A stretch of DNA of 64,000 bases, taken from contig NZ_CP064952.1 in NCBI RefSeq assembly GCF_011038885.2, positions 1,984,001 through 2,048,000 of the forward strand, read 5' to 3'. Shown one piece after another: positions 57,957 through 64,000 of this stretch. Position 1 is the stretch's first letter, and every line of letters begins with the position of its first letter. The notes under the pieces are model-generated. The model made no database searches. It saw only the letters and a program-made list of their open reading frames with translations, and had not been told where the DNA came from. A program made the translations under genes and the position numbers. The stretch comes from Schaalia sp. ZJ405. GTDB lineage: Bacteria; Actinomycetota; Actinomycetes; Actinomycetales; Actinomycetaceae.

Positions 57957-58589
57957 CTAGTTGAGCGTTCCCACTTCCGCTTCTCGCGCAGCCGCATCAA
58001 GTTCGTCAGCGGTCCTGACAAGTGCCTGGATCCGTGTGGTCACGGGATAGGCAAGGGCATCGGAGGGGTCAACGATCCATCGTCCCGAATGGGAATGTCC
58101 GGCTGCGAGGACACGAAGAACGCGGGCTGCTGCGCTGAGAATCCAGTCGAGATCATCGTCGCTCAGATCACCGCGTAAAAGCGCGTCGACCTCGTCAATG
58201 ACACTCTCAAGGAAGCGCACGGCAACGGGAGCCTCCAAGCCGGGAATGTGAGCACTCTGGCTTCCTTCGTCATAGCGACTCTGGACGTCAGCAGGGTGAC
58301 GGTGATACCACGCAGCCAGCAGATAGAGCCGCCACAGCGCACCAGGGAGCGTGAACTCGGGGCTGCGCGACCACACGTGAGCAACAACATCCACTCCCTG
58401 CGAGCGCACAACCTCACGGAGCCGAGCAATCTCAGCCTCCCCGAAAGTGTCGTCTTCAACTCCGAGCAACGCCCACGCCGTCGAATGGGCAACGGCAGAA
58501 AGCTCGGCGGGATCTTCGTCACCGATGATTGCCTCCGCCCGGGCAGCGTCAAGAATCGCGGGGCGACGCGGCGTTCGTGCCTGGCTCAT
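57957..58589 (-). CDS. Uncharacterised helical protein upstream of ppk
   Basis: Not recognised. 210 residues from ATG 58589 (MSQARTPRRPAIL); an earlier start at 58643 is possible. Mostly helical: DAARAEAIIGDEDPAELSAVAHSTAWALLG, LPGALWRLYLLAAWYHRHPADVQ, FLESVIDEVDALLRGDLSDDDLDWILSAAARVLRVLAAGH (each quoted in pieces here). It resembles conserved actinobacterial proteins without known function. It is in line with ppk but separated by a 193-base gap with regulatory-looking repeats. Confidence 0.75.
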   Translation of the reverse strand: MSQARTPRRPAILDAARAEAIIGDEDPAELSAVAHSTAWALLGVEDDTFGEAEIARLREVVRSQGVDVVAHVWSRSPEFTLPGALWRLYLLAAWYHRHPADVQSRYDEGSQSAHIPGLEAPVAVRFLESVIDEVDALLRGDLSDDDLDWILSAAARVLRVLAAGHSHSGRWIVDPSDALAYPVTTRIQALVRTADELDAAAREAEVGTLN

Positions 58590-58755
58590 CACAGTTCCTG
58601 TGGTCGGTGTTTGCGGGTTGCTGCCCGCAGATGGGCTGGGCACATCGAGGCTCCCGCGCAGGTGTCAACGGCGTTTTCGAGATTCATCGGGAAAAATTTC
58701 TGCATTTACTCGTCATTCTCTTACAATAGATGAGGTCCCTGACGCTCAGGGGCTT

Positions 58756-58828
58756 GGGCCTATAGCTCAATTGGCAGAGCAACGGACTTTTAATCCGTGG
58801 GTTCGGGGTTCGATTCCCCGTGGGCCTA
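58756..58828 (+). tRNA. tRNA-Lys (anticodon UUU)
   Basis: 73 bases folding as a normal cloverleaf: acceptor GGGCCTA with TGGGCCT (two G-T pairs), D arm GCTC-GAGC, anticodon stem ACGGA-TCCGT around CTTTTAA, T arm CGGGG-TTCGATT-CCCCG, discriminator A. The 3' CCA is not encoded. TACAAT at 58726 or nearby could be the -10 box. Foreign genes begin directly downstream, so the 3' end is a likely integration site. Confidence 0.95.
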
Positions 58829-58837
58829 CCGCAAATA

Positions 58838-58875
58838 AACGGCCCGGATTCAACGAAAAGTTGGTCCGGGCCGTT
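58838..58875 (+). terminator. Terminator after tRNA-Lys
   Basis: AACGGCCCGGA (58838-58848) pairs perfectly with TCCGGGCCGTT (58865-58875), with a nested small stem in the loop. Confidence 0.85.
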
Positions 58876-59071
58876 GCGCATTTTCGCTAGTTTCTCCCTT
58901 ACTGTAGCCAATGCTGTAGCCATTGGTACCCGATAAAAATGAACCGCCGTTTACCCGTTGAGGTAGCTGGTGAGTCGGTGAGTTGGTCCGCCAATTTAGG
59001 TGTTTCCCTCAGAATGTTTGCGCACCCGGTTAATTTGTGTCAAGCATCACACTTAATGGTAGTGTTCTAGC

Positions 59072-59100
59072 TGTACAGATATGTCCACAGGGTGTACACT
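59072..59100 (+). promoter_or_regulatory. Candidate sigma-70-type promoter
   Basis: TGTACA, 17 bases, TACACT. It lies 32 bases before the first small gene (59132). Moderate match to TTGACA-N17-TATAAT. Confidence 0.5.
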
Positions 59101-59131
59101 TTAGGTATCGACATTGAAAGGGGGAACGAAA

Positions 59132-59473
59132 ATGAACATCGAGCAGACGATCGGCACCTACTACGACGAGCCAGAACTCCTTGACATTTTCACTGCCTTC
59201 GATGACGACGAAGCGGTTGGTTCTATCTACATCAACCGAGACCACAAGGTCATCATGAACATCGAGGTTGATGAGGACCGCCAAGGCGAAGGAATCGCCC
59301 GCGCGCTTTTCGAAGCAGCCGATGAAGCCCTCCGCGGGATCTACCACGCTCCGGCGTGGGCATGCACCGATGAAGGCAGGGGCTTCGCCCTGGCGATGGG
59401 CGGCGACATCATTGACGACGAGACAATGGTGGCCATCACTGGTGCGGATCTCTCAATTTTCGATATCGACTGA
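59132..59473 (+). CDS. Small GNAT-like protein in the prophage edge
   Basis: 113 residues from ATG 59132 with GAAAGGGGG upstream. Acidic N-terminal half, then strand VIMNIEVDEDRQGEGIARALFEAADEAL (in pieces), which contains the GNAT acetyl-CoA loop RQGEGIA. The rest (APAWACTDEGRGFALAMGG) fits the second half of a minimal GNAT fold. It may acetylate a host or phage target, or be a relic of one. It is the first of three small same-strand genes. Confidence 0.7.
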   Translation: MNIEQTIGTYYDEPELLDIFTAFDDDEAVGSIYINRDHKVIMNIEVDEDRQGEGIARALFEAADEALRGIYHAPAWACTDEGRGFALAMGGDIIDDETMVAITGADLSIFDID

Positions 59474-59512
59474 ATTCACAAACCCCACCCACCCAAAGAA
59501 AGGCCTTTGATA

Positions 59513-59884
59513 ATGGAACTTTCACTCGACACCACCGCGTATCTCAACGGCGAGGGCACCGCGACTCAGCAGGAGCTTTTTCAGCGTGCCGCCGATAGGA
59601 TCGTCGAAAGATGGCAGTCCCGCTACCCCAATGACACCGAGCCGGGGGAGCTTGAAGCCGGAATCAGGGATGAGCTTGTGGGGGCGGCGATGTACTGCCT
59701 AGGGGACGCAACAATTGAAGACCTCGCGGCCTCAGAGCAACAAGCCCGCATGGGGTTAGAGGTGAGCGTGGATCGTCTCACCGGGGCGTTAATCGCCGCT
59801 GACATCGACGGGTTGTCAAAAGCGGAACTCACCCGCAAAACAGGCCTGGTGCGGACCACGATTTATAACCGCCTGGGCGAGTAA
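59513..59884 (+). CDS. Small protein with C-terminal helix-turn-helix
   Basis: Not recognised. 123 residues from ATG 59513 with AAAGG upstream. The last 25 residues, GLSKAELTRKTGLVRTTIYN, look like a helix-turn-helix. The rest is helical and acidic (QQELFQRAADRIVERWQSRY). 39 bases after the GNAT-like gene. Confidence 0.65.
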   Translation: MELSLDTTAYLNGEGTATQQELFQRAADRIVERWQSRYPNDTEPGELEAGIRDELVGAAMYCLGDATIEDLAASEQQARMGLEVSVDRLTGALIAADIDGLSKAELTRKTGLVRTTIYNRLGE

Positions 59885-59913
59885 AAATACACTGACTACG
59901 ATTGGAGAAAACG

Positions 59914-60153
59914 ATGCCTACTTCGTATAAGTCAACGGCTGCGCAAGCCGCGTACATCCGGTCCCTTGCTTTGGAGGTTGGGGACATTGCGTTTGAGGCC
60001 GCGTATGCTGAAGCGGCGAAAGTTAATGGTAATCGTCCGTGGGGGCGGGGTACCGAGACTCATACTCAGGCCGCGAGGCGGTTGAGTAAGAAAACCGCCT
60101 CGCAGCTTATCGAAACGCTTTTGAGTATTAAGCGTGGGACTTTTCAGGACTGA
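59914..60153 (+). CDS. Small basic protein, phage-type
   Basis: Not recognised. 79 residues from ATG 59914 with TTGGAGA upstream. Helical, with QAAYIRSLALEVGD and SKKTASQLIETLLSI, a pattern seen in small phage and plasmid proteins whose C-terminal part pairs KASQLI-like residues. It overlaps the end of the convergent gene by 10 bases. Confidence 0.6.
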   Translation: MPTSYKSTAAQAAYIRSLALEVGDIAFEAAYAEAAKVNGNRPWGRGTETHTQAARRLSKKTASQLIETLLSIKRGTFQD

Positions 60154-60581
60154 GGAGCGCCTTTCGCGGTTTTGCGAAGCTCCGCCAAAACCTGCCTCAG
60201 CTGGTTCGTTGGCATCATGTAGAAACCACCGGTGAGGATCCGTTTGACCTGGAAGCCAAGGCCGATCTTGTCTGCCAGCTCATCGGCTTCGCGAATGGCT
60301 GCGTCGAGTTCAACGTCGGTCGGTAAATCCAAGATGACTCCCTGGACGAGAACGGTCTCATACCCCGGGACGGTGACTTCAGTGGTTTCCCCGTTGCGTA
60401 GGAGCGTGAAAACGACGTTTCTTAGTGGAACTTGGCTGGCTGAGTGGAAGCTCTCGCCGTTGTCGTCAACGTTTCGCTGGTCGACCCGGAAGCCTTCGAC
60501 ATCACCGATTTTCATGCTCAGGTCAATTATCGGCTGAGATAAGACCTGCTCGACGGTTCGTTTTACGTAGTTAATTCCCAT
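60144..60581 (-). CDS. Uncharacterised protein, reverse gene in the small-gene cluster
   Basis: Not recognised. 145 residues. A beta-rich N-terminal half (QPIIDLSMKIGDVEGF, VPLRNVVFTLLRNGETTEVTV) and a helical end (TNQLRQVLAELRKTAKG). It is the only minus-strand gene between the tRNA and the lysis genes and is divergent from the EWHHTSK gene. The 186-base gap between them is AT-rich, unlike the host DNA around. Confidence 0.6.
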   Translation of the reverse strand: MGINYVKRTVEQVLSQPIIDLSMKIGDVEGFRVDQRNVDDNGESFHSASQVPLRNVVFTLLRNGETTEVTVPGYETVLVQGVILDLPTDVELDAAIREADELADKIGLGFQVKRILTGGFYMMPTNQLRQVLAELRKTAKGAPQS

Positions 60582-60767
60582 GCTCTGACGCTACACCTAC
60601 CGGGCTTCGAGTGGTGTGGATTTCGGTTTTCACCCCCACACAGCCATGTGTCACACATCACACGGTTAAACCCTCTCCCAATATGCATATTTTTATACAC
60701 CTGTGTTATGCTTAAGCCATTGGAAAAGACACAGGTCTTGACCACCTCAACAAGGAGGATAGAAAAA

Positions 60768-61145
60768 ATGGCCGGATACAACATGATGATGTGGAAATCC
60801 AACAATGCTGTCGCAGCTGAACGCGAAGGCATGGTTGTCGCCTCGAAAATCACGAAGAAATGGCTCGCCGATGCAGGGATCACCGAACCTGTGATGTTCA
60901 TTAAATGGCTGGTACGTATCGGGCTTATCTCTGAAGCTGAGTGGCATCACACCTCGAAGTTCTACAACCGGGTCAACTACTACAGGGCCGAAGATATCGT
61001 CGAAGACCTCAAGCGCCTTAACGAATATGGTCGCCTCGCTGTCTTGCGTCAGATGTTTTCCGAACCCCAATGGCGCAAAGCCCACACGGAAGCTATTCGG
61101 TGGGAAATGATCCACCGTGTCAACGCTGCGAAAGATGAGGTCTGA
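60768..61145 (+). CDS. Small protein with EWHHTSKFYN motif
   Basis: Not recognised. 125 residues from ATG 60768 with AAGGAGG. It has NNAVAAEREGMVVASKITKK, then ISEAEWHHTSKFYNRVNYYR, which I recall only from hypothetical phage and plasmid proteins. Aromatic and histidine residues could form a metal or nucleic-acid site. It overlaps the next gene (ATG 61135) by 11 bases. A toxin-antitoxin or regulator pair is possible but unproven. Confidence 0.65.
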   Translation: MAGYNMMMWKSNNAVAAEREGMVVASKITKKWLADAGITEPVMFIKWLVRIGLISEAEWHHTSKFYNRVNYYRAEDIVEDLKRLNEYGRLAVLRQMFSEPQWRKAHTEAIRWEMIHRVNAAKDEV

Positions 61146-61548
61146 TTTGAACATTTCGTTGACACTCCGGTCGTATCGTGAGGCCCTTGGTCTCACCCAA
61201 GACGAAGCCTCACGATACGTCGGAGTCAAGCAGGCAACATGGTCACGATGGGAGGGCGGCAAAAGCCACCCCCAAGACCCCAACGGGGTGATCGACGATC
61301 TCGAAGACATCATGAATTTTCGAGACGAGATCCTCGATGAACTATGCGAGGTTGTCGAGCACAAGTCTGCTGTTCTCGGGGACCCGACGGTGACTCTAGT
61401 CACCTACCCCACGGATGAAGCCTTCCACGCCGCTAACCCGCGAGCGCGAGAAAAGAACATCCCCTCGGCTATCCATCGAAGCGCCGCGGCCATATGCGCC
61501 CACCTGGCTTCTGAAGACCGGGGGATCACCGTGCGTCTTGTCGAGTGA
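61135..61548 (+). CDS. XRE-family helix-turn-helix protein
   Basis: 137 residues from ATG 61135 (MRSDLNISLTLRSYREALG), which overlaps the end of the previous gene. The helix-turn-helix is LRSYREALGLTQDEASRYVG then VKQATWSRWEGGKSHP. The C-terminal half (SAVLGDPTVTLVTYPTDEAF) is unlike common repressors. It could regulate the small-gene cluster or act as antitoxin to the preceding gene. A strong terminator follows. Confidence 0.8.
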   Translation: MRSDLNISLTLRSYREALGLTQDEASRYVGVKQATWSRWEGGKSHPQDPNGVIDDLEDIMNFRDEILDELCEVVEHKSAVLGDPTVTLVTYPTDEAFHAANPRAREKNIPSAIHRSAAAICAHLASEDRGITVRLVE

Positions 61549-61556
61549 AAACACGA

Positions 61557-61598
61557 AACCCGCCCCACCCAAGCGTTTTGCCTGAGTGGGGCGGGGTT
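61557..61598. terminator. Terminator between small genes and lysis genes
   Basis: AACCCGCCCCAC (61557-61568) pairs with GTGGGGCGGGGTT (61586-61598) with one bulged base. It separates the plus-strand small genes from the convergent phage late genes. Confidence 0.8.
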
Positions 61599-61618
61599 CT
61601 GTGAGTCCGCGAGCGCTG

Positions 61619-61987
61619 TTAGATGTCGTCGCGAATCTTCTCCGGGGGTTCTGGAAGCGGCTGAGCAAACTCACCAGGTACCAGGCTTAAAAGCCGTTCG
61701 ATCAGGCGAACCAGCTCTCGGCAATACTCGATTGCCGCCCGGTACCGGGAGTCCTTGTCTTCTAGCCGAAGCTCAAGGGAATCAACCTTTTTTGTCAGCC
61801 GGTTGACTTCCTCTCGTAGCTCTTTCATCGTGGCTTTCATGACGCTGATCGCCGCGTCTTCTTTTTTCGAGACCCCGGTGAACCAGTGTCCGATGATTGC
61901 TCCGATGCCTCCGATGACCGCGACGGATATCGTCGCAATCGCCGTCACTAAGGCCACGACGATGGGCGTGTCAATCTGTGGGATCAT
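61619..61987 (-). CDS. Small membrane protein with coiled coil, lysis cassette
   Basis: 122 residues from ATG 61987 (MIPQIDTPIVVALVTAIATI). One membrane helix (VVALVTAIATISVAVIGGIG, about 9-28), then a coiled coil (MKATMKELREEVNRLTKKV) and a proline-rich end. Such proteins accompany holins in actinophages and may be a second holin or holin regulator. It overlaps the holin gene by 17 bases. Confidence 0.7.
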   Translation of the reverse strand: MIPQIDTPIVVALVTAIATISVAVIGGIGAIIGHWFTGVSKKEDAAISVMKATMKELREEVNRLTKKVDSLELRLEDKDSRYRAAIEYCRELVRLIERLLSLVPGEFAQPLPEPPEKIRDDI

Positions 61988-62216
61988 CCCAACCACCACC
62001 TCCGGTGGTGATGGCCGTGTCTGTGCGGCGCGGGTCACCAATCGAGGTGAGGACGGATATCAGCATGGCTGTTGCCGCCAGCCCCAGGGCTTGCTTCCAG
62101 TCGAGTCCCCATATGACGGTGCCGGTGGTGATGACCGCGAGAATCGCCTGAGCGGCTGTCTTAATCGCCCGCTCCGCCACGCCGCTCCAAAACGTTTTCG
62201 ACGCGTACTGTTCCAT
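61971..62216 (-). CDS. Holin, r1t-like
   Basis: 81 residues. KTFWSGVAERAIKTAAQAIL, then a helix around AVITTGTVIWGL and a second, ALGLAATAMLISVLTSI, match the small two-helix holins of the r1t type that open the membrane for endolysin. It is 3 bases after the endolysin stop. Confidence 0.85.
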   Translation of the reverse strand: MEQYASKTFWSGVAERAIKTAAQAILAVITTGTVIWGLDWKQALGLAATAMLISVLTSIGDPRRTDTAITTGGGGWDDPTD

Positions 62217-62219
62217 AGG

Positions 62220-62987
62220 TCACTTCACTTTCAATCCGATCTTGCTGGGGTCAACCCCCAGGGCCTTGAGTTCGTTCTCTGGGATGTTGGTGCCCAGGAG
62301 AGCGGCCCTAGCACAGTGGCCCCAGAAGGACTCGTTGGCTAACCATGAGGATCCGCCGATTTGGCGGGCGAATGTATTCGCGGCTTCGGCCCCGGTAAAC
62401 CGGAGGAACATCCCGGGGGCGAACACCCCGTAGACGTACTCCTTGCTGCCGGGCTTTACGGGCATATGGATCATTAACATTTCTGACTGTCCTTTCCTTG
62501 GAGTGGGTGTAGAGGGTGTCGAAGAGGCGGCGGGGTGACCCGCACGGATTTCATCGGCCATGCGGGAGACTGTGGCTAACTGTGTTTTCCATCGACCCGG
62601 ACAGGCCGTAGGGAAGTACTTGTCGTGCGGGTATATTGGGAGCGGCCCGTAGGTTTCACGCAGTTTTGCGATGAGCTCCGCAACGGTCCGCATGTCCCCG
62701 GGCGTCATTTCTGGGCGGCACTCAATACCTATGGTTGTGAGATTTGCTTCCCAGTTCCCTGCGTGCCAAGCGGTGTCAGCAGGGTCAACAATTCGGGTGA
62801 CAAGACCATCAGAGACGATGAAGTGAGCGGAGGTTTGTGCTCCGAGTCGTGTGAGGAACGCTCGCACGCCCGCGTGGCTTTGCCCATCTACTCCCCAGTG
62901 ATGGAGGACTATCGCGAGGATTCTCCGACCTTGGCGACCGGGCGTGAACGCTGGGGATCTATATTGTGTTTCCTCTCGAAAAGCCAT
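62220..62987 (-). CDS. Phage endolysin, N-acetylmuramoyl-L-alanine amidase
   Basis: 255 residues from ATG 62987 with AAAGGAAGGA upstream. Amidase_2 domain (20-140): zinc ligands H29 in VLHHWG, H121 in YPHDKYF, C129 in TACPGRW, with E89 and K134 near the site and AWHAGNWE typical of the family. A T/S/P linker (about 155-172) leads to a C-terminal segment (HMPVKPGSKEYVYGVFAPGM and on) that probably binds the cell wall of the host. Confidence 0.92.
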   Translation of the reverse strand: MAFREETQYRSPAFTPGRQGRRILAIVLHHWGVDGQSHAGVRAFLTRLGAQTSAHFIVSDGLVTRIVDPADTAWHAGNWEANLTTIGIECRPEMTPGDMRTVAELIAKLRETYGPLPIYPHDKYFPTACPGRWKTQLATVSRMADEIRAGHPAASSTPSTPTPRKGQSEMLMIHMPVKPGSKEYVYGVFAPGMFLRFTGAEAANTFARQIGGSSWLANESFWGHCARAALLGTNIPENELKALGVDPSKIGLKVK

Positions 62988-63064
62988 GAAAAGTCCTTCC
63001 TTTGGTGGGTATGGGAAAGCCCCCAACACTGTGGGGGTTGGGGGTGAAACGTGCTGCTGTCGGG

Positions 63065-64000
63065 TTACCTCGGCGCGTAGGTCGCAGTCAGGGAAAAAGA
63101 CCACCCCGAGTTGAATTCAATTCCGGAGTATGAGCCGAGGTAAAGACTTCCTGTCTTGTTGGAAACGTACATGTTTACATGTTTTGGATCGGAATAGTTG
63201 AATAAGGTCCTCGCAATAGTCGAGCCGATGATCTGTTCCCCAGAGGAGGGTCGGTATTTGTAGGGGATTACCGTGATACTGTCAACATCCCCGCCAGATT
63301 CTTGCCTGACCGCGCCTTCAATACACACCAGGCCGCTTACCTTACGGATACGCGGGGTCTGACCGTCTACGGGTACCCAACCGTCGTCTAGCGGCAGGGT
63401 TTCCCACGGTGTGGTTTCCGCCAATGGTCCGAGCGCGTTCTGTATGGCTTCTACTGCTCCTTCTAGGTCCTCTTGTGATGCTGCTCCAATGGCTTGCCGT
63501 GCCATTCGCATTTCCACGGGTGTTTCAGCTCCGAGACCACCACGCGATACCGGGAGCGTCCCAGAGGTAATATCCAAAGCGGAATGCACGTGGGACTTGC
63601 CTGCGAAAATGTTCGTTAGCTTCCTCCACCAGTAGGAAAGACCCGTAAGTGTCAGCACCTGCTCCCCAACAGGGCTGCTGTTGGCGACAACCGAGTCGAT
63701 GGAAGACGTTTTGATTCCCTCAAAATTAGCCGTTGACGCGCCCACCCGCTCGAACTTGCCATTAATCCACATGAACTCGATGTAGGAGTTCCCACCAACC
63801 GCATGAGGGTCTGGCACAAAATACAGTTTCCCTGTTGTCCCGGTGATCGTTGGAACAAGCGTGTGAGCGTGGTATTGGCTTTCTTGGAGGATTTGGACTT
63901 GGAGTCCCTGCGCGGCAAGGTTATTCGCGGCCTGGTCGGCGTTATTGCGCGCTTGCTGTTCATCGCGCAGCCGCTCAGCTGTCGCGCGCGCGGCTTCAGT
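63065..64000 (-). CDS. Phage tail fibre/tip protein, 5' end outside window
   Basis: The frame is open to the right edge of the window, so the gene is partial (about 311 residues visible). Near the edge it reads ATAERLRDEQQARNNADQ, a coiled coil, then TITGTTGKLYFV, a carbohydrate-fibre-like repeat region with SALDITSGTLPVSRGGLG (a phage fibre motif), and a beta-rich receptor-binding end with WSFSLTATYAPR. The GTG at 63817 is internal. It is followed by endolysin, holin, in the usual late-gene order. Confidence 0.85.
   Translation of the reverse strand, partial: TEAARATAERLRDEQQARNNADQAANNLAAQGLQVQILQESQYHAHTLVPTITGTTGKLYFVPDPHAVGGNSYIEFMWINGKFERVGASTANFEGIKTSSIDSVVANSSPVGEQVLTLTGLSYWWRKLTNIFAGKSHVHSALDITSGTLPVSRGGLGAETPVEMRMARQAIGAASQEDLEGAVEAIQNALGPLAETTPWETLPLDDGWVPVDGQTPRIRKVSGLVCIEGAVRQESGGDVDSITVIPYKYRPSSGEQIIGSTIARTLFNYSDPKHVNMYVSNKTGSLYLGSYSGIEFNSGWSFSLTATYAPR

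Larger units (their letters stand above)
58829..59131. other. Junction region between tRNA-Lys and phage-like genes
   Basis: 303 bases. It holds the tRNA terminator, a 12-bp tandem repeat CTGTAGCCAATG/CTGTAGCCATTG (58902-58913, 58914-58925) that could be integrase arm sites, and the promoter of the first small gene. The antisense reading frame over the tRNA is not a gene. No integrase is in the window. Confidence 0.5.

Noticed and set aside
58684..58923. 79-codon minus-strand open frame across tRNA-Lys
   Set aside because: It reads through the tRNA and its terminator in antisense; part of its codons are tRNA stem sequence.
58829..64000. Phage integrase near the tRNA
   Set aside because: No tyrosine or serine recombinase motif is found in any frame of this segment; the integrase, if any, must lie beyond the window.

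Overview
The window looks like a stretch of chromosome from a high-GC Actinomycetota, most likely the Actinomycetaceae (Actinomyces/Schaalia type). This is an inference. It rests on HspR with HAIR operators upstream of dnaK and clpB, a MurT-GatD pair, GTP-dependent PEP carboxykinase, a PurS-PurQ-PurL synthase, DUF4235, DUF2510 and DUF4032 proteins, frequent GTG starts, and a tRNA whose CCA end is not encoded. About 58.7 kb is core chromosome. The last 5 kb is one edge of a prophage or prophage-like element next to a tRNA-Lys gene.

Layout. 1-10.4 kb: the end of a sugar-type ABC ATPase, a DUF4032 kinase-like protein, a glycerophosphodiesterase, class II aldolase (fba), a SpoU methyltransferase, a PH-domain membrane protein, a NagD-like phosphatase with pyrE, a short-chain dehydrogenase and exonuclease III. 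10.4-23.7 kb: a serine hydrolase with a TetR regulator, clpB, two YbjN proteins, then a compact minus-strand run dnaK-grpE-dnaJ-hspR-murT-gatD-membrane protein. HspR operators (CTTGAGT-N7-ACTCAAC) sit in front of dnaK (two) and clpB (one), so the main chaperones form a self-regulated heat-shock set. The lipid II amidation genes murT-gatD lie directly behind hspR. 23.7-42.8 kb: RlmC-like methyltransferase, acetyltransferase, two aldo/keto reductases, M18 aminopeptidase, Ohr, an AspT-type transporter, several uncharacterised proteins, an S4 protein, a PadR-ABC-FtsX export cassette, a homing-endonuclease-repeat protein, a DUF4921 GalT-like protein and an orphan binding lipoprotein. 42.8-49.2 kb: purine genes purD-purC-purS-purQ-purL on the minus strand. 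49.5-58.6 kb: pckG, a DUF47-Pit phosphate transport pair, a lipoprotein, a Nudix-phosphatase fusion and polyphosphate kinase. Phosphate uptake and polyphosphate storage are therefore close together. 58.75-64 kb: tRNA-Lys(UUU), a cluster of small unknown genes, then holin, endolysin and a tail fibre that runs off the end.

The most striking signal is not a gene. A short DNA word, core CGTCCTCGT (complement ACGAGGACG) and extended form about GCCTCGTCCTCGTY, occurs about 41 times by hand count in the first 57.7 kb, against less than one expected by chance. It is in both orientations, in intergenic DNA and inside genes, where it is read in several frames and often falls in loops, termini or low-complexity insertions. 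It is sometimes paired as a hairpin. It is absent from the prophage segment. Its density and behaviour resemble the DNA uptake sequences of Neisseria and Haemophilus, although other explanations remain open.
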